Assembly: GCA_016987375.1 (NCBI GenBank)
Contig: PJRA01000475.1
Coordinates: 268,492 to 303,092, forward strand
DNA from: Brachionus koreanus
Lineage: Eukaryota > Rotifera > Eurotatoria > Ploima > Brachionidae
Reading direction: 5' to 3'
DNA length: 34,601 nt
Made by a program: the position numbers and the translations under genes. The notes below the pieces were generated by a model that saw nothing but the letters and a program-made list of their open reading frames with translations, was not told where the DNA came from and made no database searches. Positions 1 to 9,861 of this stretch are shown here, one piece after another (position 1 is the first letter of the stretch; each line of letters opens with the position of its first letter).

Positions 1-101
1 AGTAAGTCCCATTTTAAAAAATTTTTTTTGCAATATTATAGCTAATATTTAGTAGTTTATAAATAAATATATATATGATCCCCTGATCATTTGTATGATC
101 G

Positions 102-148
102 GGCAAGTTAACTTAACTTTTGTCCATTTACTTATGTCACCCATTAAA
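102..148 (-). mobile_element. Partial Tc1/mariner-type MITE end
   Basis: This stretch repeats, with a 2-bp deletion and a few changes, the right half of the intact element at 34315-34478: the internal motif GGCAAGTTAACTTAAC followed by the TIR motif TTTTGTCCATTTACTTATG and then a degraded CACCC end. No matching left arm can be seen, so only one end is preserved. The remaining bases of the first kilobase are AT-rich with no gene that I can support. Confidence 0.6.
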
Positions 149-1417
149 TTGTTAATGACCAATTTAAAAATTTATGTGATTTGAAAATTTTGTTGCTCAG
201 AAAAAATCATACATAAACTTATTAAATCTTTTTTTTTTTGACAAAGGTCTCATAAATCAGTAAACATAACTATTATTTTATTTAATGATCTTTAGTTTGT
301 CTTTACTTTGTGAAGCTATATTGATAATTTGAGATTATCTTGTTAGAGGATGTTCCATTTACATTTTAAATAATGTCTAAGAATCAATATATTTTTGAAT
401 CGATACTAAGTAATTAGATTCTCTTTTAACTAATAAAAAGATACACCAATTAATAGTCTTTTGGACTATTAATATAGATTATAGAATTAATAAAGCAGCT
501 ATAAGTAATCAGTTAATTAAGAAGGAAATTAATAAATATAACACTGCACCGGAGTTGGATGAAGGCAGAGCATGTACTGCTTCTCCACAAACAACTGTAT
601 TTGGCTAACCAATACTGTAATATTGGGATAAAGGGAAAATTGTCCCGCTGTCCTAACCCTAACCTCATGTGTATTCCACACAAAACAATTCATTCATAGG
701 TTATTTATTCTGAAATAAGGTACGAGCCTGAGCTTCAGAGAATGTTAAAACTTAAGTTTTATAAATTTTTTATTTATGCTTTAATATGTTTAATTTACGT
801 TCTATGTTTATATAAGTTTATTGAATAAATATGAACAATTGATGATAAACACCGTTTTTAAAGCTATATGTCTGTAAATTAATTTATATATATATTTTTT
901 TTAATTTAACCATATGAGTATTTTGAAATTCAAATACAAATTCAAATTCAATTGATTATAAATAATGTAGGAACAGTTATCAAAGCGAGAATAGAGCGAG
1001 TTTCGCTTCGCAGGTATCCTGCCGTAGCTTATCACTATTGTTATTATTTAACTGTTATTGTGAAATTCAAATACAAACAATACAAAAATTCTTACGATTT
1101 TGATAAATAAAAATCAAAGTTGTTCAAAAGTCATAAAGTCAAATTTAAATTTTTTTTCAAAAAAAAGTCTTTTGACTTGACTTGAAATTTTTTGGAAGTG
1201 AACTTTTAAAAGACTTTAAAATGATTTTTTTTTTGATTTTTGCACAAGTCTGATTAAAATCTAACAAAATTAAATATCTAAAAAATAATCATGCGAAAGA
1301 ATTCAACATACTTTGTTCATATTCTATCTAGTACCATTTTCCTATTACTTAAGACTAATTTTTTCTTTCGACAAATTTCGTCTCAAATTTGTTAATAAAT
1401 TAAAAAAAATAACCATG
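149..1417. other. Non-coding AT-rich stretch with a GC-richer island
   Basis: No convincing gene is visible. An island at about 541-735 is clearly richer in G+C than its surroundings and could be the 3' end of an old retroelement, but I could not tie it to a family. It includes a short telomere-like string (cctaaccctaacct, about 652-665), too short to mean anything. At about 985-1012 there is a small imperfect palindrome around gcgagtttcgcttcgc. Confidence 0.4.
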
Positions 1418-2343
1418 GGGTCTTCCCTGTTTTGAGACCAGTTGGTCACCAAAAATGTGACCAAGTACTTGACTCCCGGTTTTGTGACCAGCCTGGTCAC
1501 AGTCATCGGTGACCAGGAATTTGGTGATCAGAAAATAGGTAAAAATTCTACTTGTGACCATAAAAATCATACAGTAATTTTTTCGTGACCAGTAAAGTTT
1601 TATTAAATATTTAGTTTTAATGTCAAAAAATAATCAATTTCTTAATAAAAAATTTAAATCAAACTTATTTATGAGATCTAATTTTATGTAACTTTAATCC
1701 TTTGACACCTTCATAAAAAGCTCCACAAACATCACACTCAACTGGATTTTTTTCCCACTCAAAACTTTTTTAGCTTCATATTGAACGTCTTTTGATGCTT
1801 CTGGTATCTCCTCAGATTTCTTTTTGTAATATTGCGATTTACTTCTAGGACTAGAAATATCAACATTTTTTAATTGACTTTCCAACTTTCCAACAATTTC
1901 ACTTAAATCGCCTTCAACATCATCATCACTGACATCAATGCTAAGTTCATTTTTTTTAGTTGATGAACTAGATGTACACGATCCAGTTAAAATATTTTCT
2001 TCATCTACATAATACTTTTGACTCTCATTCCCACTATCTTTACTTTCCTCTTCAATTGATTCAAAATCATCAACCCTGTCCATATCAGCGTCAACATATT
2101 TTAAGCAGATCAAACTTCATTCTAAATTTTCTATATTAATTTGAAACTCAACCAGAATTTTACAATTTTATTAACAAAAATAACATTGACAAGAAAATTT
2201 AAGTGACTAGGAAAATTACGATGTGACCAAGGAAATATCATTTTCTGGTCACCGATGACTGTGACTAGGCTGGTCACAAAACCGGGAGTCAAGTACTTGG
2301 TCACATTTTTGGTGAACAACTGGTCACAAAACAGGGAAGACCC
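1418..2343 (-). mobile_element. 926-bp transposon with ~100-bp TIRs and a zinc-finger reading frame
   Basis: The ends are inverted repeats starting GGGTCTTCCCTGTTTTG and are nearly identical for about 100 bases (1418-1518 against 2343-2243), with only a few mismatches. The ends carry repeated GTGACCAG/TGGTCAC motifs, as expected of subterminal transposase-binding sites. The interior holds a minus-strand reading frame for an acidic, Ser-rich protein and a C2H2 zinc finger. A second, partial copy lies in a polycystin intron at about 24945-25640. The flanks (…taaccatg and actaaatg…) do not give a clear target duplication. No transposase is present, so this is a non-autonomous or decayed element; I do not recognise the superfamily. 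Confidence 0.75.
1694..2113 (-). CDS. Acidic Ser-rich protein of the TIR element, with an out-of-frame C2H2 finger
   Basis: A 139-codon frame, rich in Asp, Glu, Ser and Lys. Around residues 70-110 it contains LESQLKNVDI and SQYYKKKSEEIPEASKD. The copy at 24945-25220 preserves the same residues as LENQLKFVEI and SLYYKKNSEEMPKASDD, so the frame was once under coding constraint. In another frame at 1682-1755 (minus) the DNA encodes CDVCGAFYEGVKGLKLHK followed by IRSH, a classic C-x2-C-x12-H-x4-H zinc finger, preceded by a stop. A frameshift or an unrecognised intron must separate the finger from the acidic part. Function is unknown; DNA binding by the finger is inference. The start codon is uncertain. 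Confidence 0.45.
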   Translation of the reverse strand: MICLKYVDADMDRVDDFESIEEESKDSGNESQKYYVDEENILTGSCTSSSSTKKNELSIDVSDDDVEGDLSEIVGKLESQLKNVDISSPRSKSQYYKKKSEEIPEASKDVQYEAKKVLSGKKIQLSVMFVELFMKVSKD

Positions 2344-3531
2344 ACTAAATGAAACCAACAAATTATTATTTTCTATTGCTTTGGTTCCAGTTGCTTTTAG
2401 AATTCATCTTCTTAGGATATCTCTTGAAAAAAATAATATCCAGTTCGTCTTGGCAGTTCAATTTGGCCATGTAAATCCATTTAATTTTTTTTTTCATTTC
2501 AAAAATTTAAATTTTTCATTTTTAATTTTAGCTGAAGTTGGTCAAAAAAATAATTATTGAATTGATTAGTGCAAAAAATGATGCAGTATCTTTTTTTTTT
2601 AAATATTTTATTTTAATTTATCAAAATAAGAAGAATCTTTGTTTTGTTTGTATTTGAATTTCACAATACTATTAAATGATCAAAAAAATGAGCAAAAAAA
2701 AGGGCTTTAATTCGAATCTATAATGATGGTATTTTGTGTTGTTTTACATCTTCTCATGTATGTTTTGATTTCTATTTTTGCCTCGAGCATCTTGTTTTGT
2801 TTTACGGTGCTTTTATTCCTATTTTAATTTTATTTTGTGTGGATGGCCTAGTTAATCTGTACAGTTCTTGTTTGTCAAAGTCAGCTTAAAGTTCATATAC
2901 ATTTTTGTGCTATGCTATCGTTGTAGATCTTTGTTCTCGCTTTTTTTGTTTTGTAAAGCGGAACAAAAATTAGAGCGGTTTGTTTTTAAGTTAACTTATT
3001 TAGGCCTATAAGTTTAACTGGCCATATTTTTTACAAATAAAATAAATAAAAAATGTTAATAGGAAAATTTCAATAAAAAATCGCTTGATTAATTAGCTCT
3101 TAGTTAAATGGTTTCAGTTGATTGATTGGGCATGATTTAACAATTGAATTTTTTATTTAGTATTTTTGTTGTCGTTGAGACAACTAACTAGAACTGAAGT
3201 AAAGAAAAAAAAAAAGAAAAAATTCTACAATATATTTTTTTTATATAGATGAAAAAATATGTATTTTATTTTTGAAGTCTGCGCATAAATCATTCTAATG
3301 AGCTAGCAAAAAATAAAAAAAAAAATAATAAAATATCTTTCAAATTATTTTATTTTCTATGTGTGTTGCATACGACAATAAAGAGAAAAAATATAAAAAA
3401 TAAAAGTAGTATAACAACCATCAAGCAGTCTCACTTATTTAGTTCATACAATAACAAATAATAATAATAATAATAATAGTAATATTAATAATAGAAATAG
3501 CTACCAAGAAGAAGTAATATTGATTTGAGCG
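2344..3531. other. Region upstream of the Slimb gene
   Basis: No gene is supported. The right end holds the presumed promoter and 5' UTR of the Slimb gene. A trinucleotide run of (AAT)n with interruptions lies at about 3457-3495, just before the start codon. A mildly GC-richer block at about 2740-2960 could contain a non-coding first exon, but no splice pair can be assigned with confidence. Confidence 0.35.
3457..3495. repeat. (AAT)n microsatellite in the presumed 5' UTR
   Basis: Runs of aataataataataataat with a few substitutions, ending about 35 bases before the Slimb ATG. Confidence 0.8.
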
Positions 3532-5091
3532 ATGAATGCAAACTCGTTTAGCTTGGCGCAAAACCAGTCGCAGTCAAGTTCGAACCGTTCGATGAGCTAC
3601 GAGTTCTCCGAGGAGCAAGAAGTTTGTCTGCAAATGTTCGAAAAGTGGTCGGCCAGCGAGCAAGTCGAATTTTGCGAGAACATACTGAGACGCATGTGCC
3701 ACTTTCAGCACGGCCACGTTAACAACTTCCTGAAGCCGATGCTGCAGCGCGACTTTATATCGTCGTTGCCGGCGCGCGGCCTCCTCGGCATCGCCGAAAT
3801 AATACTCAGCTACCTGGACGCCCGGTCGCTATGCTCGGCCGAGCTCGTCTGCAAGCAGTGGAGCCGCGTGATTGCCGAGGGCATGCTGTGGAAGAAGCTG
3901 ATCGAGCGCCAGGTCAAAATAGACCCCATGTGGCACGGTCTGTCGTTGCATCGCGGTTGGCAAAAGTTCCTCTTCAAAAACAACCTTCAGTTCAATCAAA
4001 ACACCGATTTGTTCGAACAGCACAAATTTTACAAGAATTTGTACTCGTCTATTCAACAAGACAAAAAAAAAGTCAACCTTAATTGGCAAGAGGGAAAGTG
4101 TGTGACTAAAAAAATCCACTGTCGCTCGGAGAACAGCAAAGGCGTTTACTGTTTACAGTACGACAATGACAAGATAGTCAGCGGTCTTAGGGACAATACG
4201 ATTAAGGTGTGGGACAAAAAAAACTTTGAGTGCAAGGTCACGCTGAGTGGTCACACGGGCAGCGTCCTCTGTCTTCAGTACGACGAGAACATAATTGTGT
4301 CCGGATCGTCGGACACCACTGTGCGCATTTGGGACCTAAAGACCGGCCTCAATGTCCAAACATTGCATAATCACAAAGAGGCCGTGCTACACTTGCGATT
4401 TATGGACGGCATTATGGTCACGTGCTCCAAGGATCGTCAAATTATTGTGTGGGACATGCACTCGCCCACCGATATTCAACTAAAGCGAGCGCTAAACGGA
4501 CACCGGGCTGCTGTGAACGTGGTCGACTTCGATCACAGATATATTGTGTCGGCGTCTGGCGACAGAACAATCAAAGTCTGGTTGACGTCGAATGGAGAAT
4601 TTGTGCGCACTCTAAATGGTCACAAGCGAGGCATTGCTTGTCTGCAGTACAGGGGCAATTTGGTTGTTAGCGGCAGTTCGGATTTCACCATCCGATTGTG
4701 GGATATTGAGGTGGGCGAATGTTTGAGAGTGTTAGAGGGACACGACGAGCTGGTTAGATGCATACGCTTTGACAATAATAGGATAGTGAGCGGTGCTTAT
4801 GATGGCAAGATAAAAATATGGGATTTGAAAGCGGCTCTAGAGCAAAGATCTAGCGGTTCGTCTTTGTGCATTCAGACTTTGACTGAACATACCGGCCGTG
4901 TGTTTCGTCTTCAGTTCGACGAGTTTCAGATAGTCAGCAGTTCGCATGATGACACAATTATTGTCTGGGATTTTTTGAATTATTCTAATGAGGCCAAAGA
5001 GTCCGAGAACAATATGAGCTCGCCTGCTAGCCAGCCTTTTAATAATCAGTTTCGTAATTCACCGCCTTCGCCTATGGAGGGCGACGACTAG
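3532..5091 (+). CDS. slmb: Slimb/beta-TrCP F-box WD40 protein, intronless
   Basis: Substrate receptor of an SCF (Skp1-Cul1-F-box) ubiquitin ligase; in animals this family binds DSGxxS-type phosphodegrons on beta-catenin/Armadillo, I-kappa-B, Ci/Gli and others. The 519-residue product is close to fly Slimb and vertebrate beta-TrCP in length. An N-terminal D-domain (about 27-68, [19 protein letters not shown]) is followed by an F-box (about 73-118, [20 protein letters not shown]) and seven WD40 repeats (about 200-480), most ending in IKVWD, VRIWDL, IRLWDI or similar. The start follows an in-frame stop-rich UTR and gives a full-length D-domain. The C-tail is Ser/Pro-rich. No intron interrupts the frame, unlike the other host genes here, and the first ~600 bases are far richer in G+C than anything around them; G+C declines toward the 3' end. 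An orthologue or an expressed retrocopy cannot be told apart here. Confidence 0.95.
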   Translation: MNANSFSLAQNQSQSSSNRSMSYEFSEEQEVCLQMFEKWSASEQVEFCENILRRMCHFQHGHVNNFLKPMLQRDFISSLPARGLLGIAEIILSYLDARSLCSAELVCKQWSRVIAEGMLWKKLIERQVKIDPMWHGLSLHRGWQKFLFKNNLQFNQNTDLFEQHKFYKNLYSSIQQDKKKVNLNWQEGKCVTKKIHCRSENSKGVYCLQYDNDKIVSGLRDNTIKVWDKKNFECKVTLSGHTGSVLCLQYDENIIVSGSSDTTVRIWDLKTGLNVQTLHNHKEAVLHLRFMDGIMVTCSKDRQIIVWDMHSPTDIQLKRALNGHRAAVNVVDFDHRYIVSASGDRTIKVWLTSNGEFVRTLNGHKRGIACLQYRGNLVVSGSSDFTIRLWDIEVGECLRVLEGHDELVRCIRFDNNRIVSGAYDGKIKIWDLKAALEQRSSGSSLCIQTLTEHTGRVFRLQFDEFQIVSSSHDDTIIVWDFLNYSNEAKESENNMSSPASQPFNNQFRNSPPSPMEGDD

Positions 5092-5103
5092 TTCTGTGTC
5101 TAT

Positions 5104-5191
5104 GTGAATGAGTGTGTGTGTGTGTGTGTTTTTTTTTTATTTTTGACATTTTAAAATTGCGCCCATTGGAAAAAAAAATTTTTTTTTTAAA

Positions 5192-5225
<34 letters not shown>

Positions 5226-5310
5226 ATCTTCTTTGACTACTTAATGTAATTATTGAATTTTTTTCTTCAATAACTTTAATTCTCTCATTTTCTCTCTCTC
5301 TCTCTCGCTT
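5104..5310. repeat. (TG)n and (TC)n microsatellites in the Slimb 3' region
   Basis: A (TG)n tract at about 5111-5130, a (TC)n tract at about 5196-5226 and a second, interrupted (TC)n tract at about 5281-5308 follow the stop codon. They are probably in the 3' UTR, although the poly(A) site was not located with certainty. Confidence 0.8.
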
Positions 5311-6117
5311 TATTTCGTGTGTCTTTGTGAGAGTCATTGGATAAAATATTTTAAATTTAAAAAATTTTTTTTTCTATGTATTCTTATTTTATTACCTTAT
5401 AAAAAATAATTAATTTTTTTTTTATGTATAAATTTAAATAAACATATAATTTTATTTAATTGATTTACTTAAGATTTAAAAAAAACAATTAACACAAATT
5501 CCAATTGATGGTCTCAATATTATAAAAGACTAATATTCAAATATTTTTTTGCTTTGAATTTTTTTTTAAATCAAAATTAGTTCTCTTACCTTATGATATT
5601 AATTCGAGCATTTTAGAAAAAAATTAATTTAAATGATTTTATTCAGTTTAGAGAAAAATAATATAATTTTTAATAATATAATTTAATAATATAATTTTTG
5701 TTTGAAATTAGATTATTAATCAATTTTATTCAATTAGAATAATTATTGAACAATTAGATTTATTTCTCAAATCAATAATTTTTAATCAATAAAACGTCTA
5801 AAACCTCAAATCGCATTGTGAATTTGGGATCAAAAAAAAATTTATAAATTAAGATAATTTTCATTCTAAGGCTTTAAAAATACTATTTTTAAAATAGATC
5901 TGCGAAATAAATCAGCTGATTCAATATATGTATCACTCAAATTTAGTCGGTGCAAAAACTCTGCAATTTAATTTCAATAATTTTAGTATAATTAGTATAA
6001 ATGATATGGGAGACTCTATTCTCCAAGGGTTCTTTTTTTTTTTTTACTTATTTTCTTATACCCTATTCTTAAAACAATTAATACAACCCCGAAGATAAAG
6101 TTCATTGTCATTAGTAA
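5311..6117. other. AT-rich intergenic stretch
   Basis: Short repeats of aataatataattt at about 5655-5700 and long A/T homopolymers. I see no gene, RNA or mobile element. Confidence 0.4.
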
Positions 6118-6530
6118 TTGACGGGTATTCTACACTGCTATCAATGCATAGACCAGATATTTGCACTTAGGAACATCATAAGAGCAAAGTATCGAATGGA
6201 ACAGCCCCTTGTATCTTATTTGACTTCAAAAAATATTTTGACATGCACAGAGAATGAAGGATTCTGGGGATACACTGGCCTAAGAAACTGTCGAATGCTG
6301 AACTATATAAAAGAAAAATTCAGAGCCATTAAGTCAATGCATTGAGAACAAAAGATTGCGATGTCTTGGACACATACTAAGAATTAAAGAAAAAAGAATA
6401 CCAAAAAAGGCCCTTCAATGGACACCACAGGGGCGACGTAAAGTAGGAAGACCAGCAGTAACATTGAGAGAAGCAAGGGTGACGGCGAAAGATCATTCAG
6501 ACATTAGTGAAAATCAAAACTAATGACCCT
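6118..6530 (+). pseudogene. Decayed LINE reverse-transcriptase ORF
   Basis: The frame reads CIDQIFALRNII near its start, a strongly conserved RT block in several LINE clades. After a stop at about 6343 the DNA reads LRCLGHILRIKEKRIPKKAL and then GRRKVGRPAVTLREA, the typical C-terminal end of such ORF2 proteins (GHV.R…R.P..AL…G.R..GRP). The catalytic RT core between the two blocks is missing, so this is an internally deleted, 5'-truncated, dead copy. The exact clade is not resolved. Confidence 0.7.
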
Positions 6531-7404
6531 ATGTTCCACAAGGAGCGAATAAGGAAAATTATAAAAAAAAGTCAAAAAAAAATGTTGTCTAGCAAACTAG
6601 CAGTCCACTGGGTTAAGGTCACTGCAAAAGTTCTTGGAAAATTACTAGTATGAAAAAATGTCTGAGTCTTTCTGTAGATCTAAAAAGGTGTGCGATCTAT
6701 TTTTGACATTTTTAAAGCGTTTGATAATGTCTCTTCTATAAACTAATTTAAGCTCAAATATCTGACTATTTTCTAAATTTGCCCAAATAAATGTGACTTC
6801 ACAATTTTCTCTAAATTAAGAGATTTAATAATATCTTTTGGCTTCATTTATTCAACAAAACTTTACAAGACACTTATTGAGTCAATTCTAGATTATAATT
6901 TTCCATTTCTTAACTTAGCTCATTCTCCGAATCAGGTTTACAAAAATTACATTTAATTCAAAATACTAGAGAATAGAGGCTTCGATGCTAGACTTTTTAC
7001 AAATTATACTTGCCTACTGTTTTTTAAACTTTTTTTGTTATCACAAAAAGAGGTTAGAAAATATTTTTAAAAGTGTTTTTTTTTTCAAAATAATTATACA
7101 ATAAAATAAATTTAATCTATGTATATTTTGTTTCAAAAAATACTCGTTTATAAGTCACAAAAATTTAAGTCAAAGCTTGGACTTGACTTAAATAAAAAAA
7201 ATAATTTTTAAAATGAACTTTAATTAAATTAAATCCAATCAAGCCATTAAACAACTGTTAGAAAATCCAATTTTTAGCATGATCAAAGTAAAACAAAAAT
7301 TTTACATGAATAAACGTTTATTAAATTAAATTTTAAGTATTTATAAATTTAATGAAAATAATAAAAATTTCGATTCGAAAAAATATAAAGTGGCTTTTTG
7401 AATT
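6531..7404. other. Intergenic stretch and Rpn11 3' region
   Basis: No gene is supported. The Rpn11 transcript (minus) runs into this region; a minus-strand AATAAA lies at about 7317-7322, some 85 bases past the stop codon, and is a plausible poly(A) signal. Confidence 0.4.
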
Positions 7405-8397
<993 letters not shown>

Positions 8398-9049
8398 TTT
8401 TCTAATTGCTTTAAATTCTAAAAATATTTAAAAACTGATTTAGCAAATTTGAATTTCAAAATAATAATAAAGATTCAAATTAGCTATGTAATATGCTAGC
8501 TATATGCAAGTATTATTGAATAATGAAATATTTTTGAATTTTTTTTTTGATTAAAAATGTTAACTTTTTTTTTATTTTAAAATTTTTATAAAATGTTTAA
8601 ATTAGTTAGTATAAAATAAGATAAATTTAAACTCATCAAATTTTCAATTTAAATTTGTATTTATTTATTTTTTTTTTAAATAAAAAATAATTGTTTGATA
8701 ATGCATCTCTTTCTTGTTTTTTCTGGATATATTTTGTTTAAATTTTTGTTCAACTCTTTTGTGTTATTTTAATAAAGAGGTAATACTATTGAATTAAACT
8801 GGCTAAAAGTTATTATTTTTCTTTTTTTAAATTGTTTAAGTTCAAATTTGAATCGAAAACTTTAATGATGTTAATAATCTTTTGAAAAAATATGGGTTAT
8901 ATGATTTTCAACATAGATTTTTAAAAAGAATGTTATCGTTCTCTTTTAAGTCTTTATTTTATCATAACTCGCCTGAAAATTAAAAAAATACATTTCTTAA
9001 AAATGACTCGAGAAATTTAAGTTACAATGTAATCTACCACTAGAAATTA
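8398..9049. other. Intergenic stretch upstream of Rpn11
   Basis: AT-rich, with no open reading frame of note. It must hold the Rpn11 promoter (minus strand), but no core element can be singled out against this base composition. Confidence 0.35.
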
Positions 9050-9355
9050 TTAATGAAGTAAGTAAGTGGTGTACAGACAACATAATGAAATTAAACTGCA
9101 AGAAATGTAAAGTTGTATTCACTCCCATCACAGACTGTGACAAACCAATTAAATTTTTCATGAAAGGCGAAATCTAAGAAAAAATTCTTAGCGCTCTCTC
9201 GGTATAGAAATTAATAACAAGCTCGACTGGAGTCAGCAGTGGGAACGAATAATCAAAAACACGAATAGTGTCTCGTTTCTCATCAAACAGCTCAAAAAAC
9301 TTGGTTTGAAATCTGATATTCTAATGACTGTTTTCAAAAGTCTATCAATAAACTA
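9050..9355 (+). pseudogene. Decayed LINE RT fragment
   Basis: The first frame reads NEVSKWCTDNIMKLNCKKCK, the post-YxDD block common to CR1/Jockey-like LINEs (W….LN..K). After one frameshift near 9195 it continues as EINNKLDWSQQWERIIKNTN and then LIKQLKKLGLKSDILMTVFK. Both blocks belong to the thumb region of a LINE reverse transcriptase. At least one stop and one frameshift are present, so the copy is dead. Confidence 0.7.
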
Positions 9356-9496
9356 AACTAAACTTAAGGTTAATTTAAAAATCAAATAAATTAGAATCCT
9401 TAAGATAAGAGCTGATGTTCTTCGACAAAAAAGAAAATGATCTTAAAACATCCAAATGATTCAATATACATTCTAGCAACACATATTCTAGCCCAT

Positions 9497-9640
9497 ATAA
9501 ATAAAAAAAAAGCTAGATAAAGTATTTGCATCAGTATGAAATTATGGAACAGAGCTGAATGGAGACAAATAGTGTTCAGTGATGAAATCAACATTTTAGT
9601 AGACAATAGAAATAATCAAATTCAGATAAGCAAGATATTT
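9497..9640 (+). pseudogene. Tc1/mariner transposase fragment
   Basis: The plus strand reads AEWRQIVFSDEINILVDN, matching the second catalytic block of Tc1/mariner DDE transposases (W..VVFSDE…), preceded by a degraded stretch with stops. Only this short block can be recognised; no inverted ends were found around it. Confidence 0.5.
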
Positions 9641-9861
9641 TTTTCGATTTGCTTTTTTTTTTGTTTCTAATTTATATTTATTTTTAAAATTTAAGCTCAA
9701 AATTCAATTTTAAATATGGTTAATAACCGAAAACATTAATTCAAAAATAAAAGTGTGTAGTGTTTTTTCAAAATCTAGCTAAACTATACTTTTTATGAAA
9801 CAGAAACATAATTAAAAAACTAATAAACTATCAACTGATTTGCTTTTAGAAATTTTTAGTT

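Noticed and set aside
652..665. Telomere-like repeat (CCTAACCCTAACCT)
   Set aside because: Two units only, in the middle of ordinary sequence.
1409..2352. Target-site duplication of the 926-bp TIR element
   Set aside because: The flanks (ataaccatg / actaaatga) can only be aligned with gaps; no exact repeat is adjacent to both ends.
3829..4670. Minus- and plus-strand ORFs inside the Slimb gene
   Set aside because: Shadow frames of a GC-rich coding region; the F-box/WD40 frame explains the DNA.
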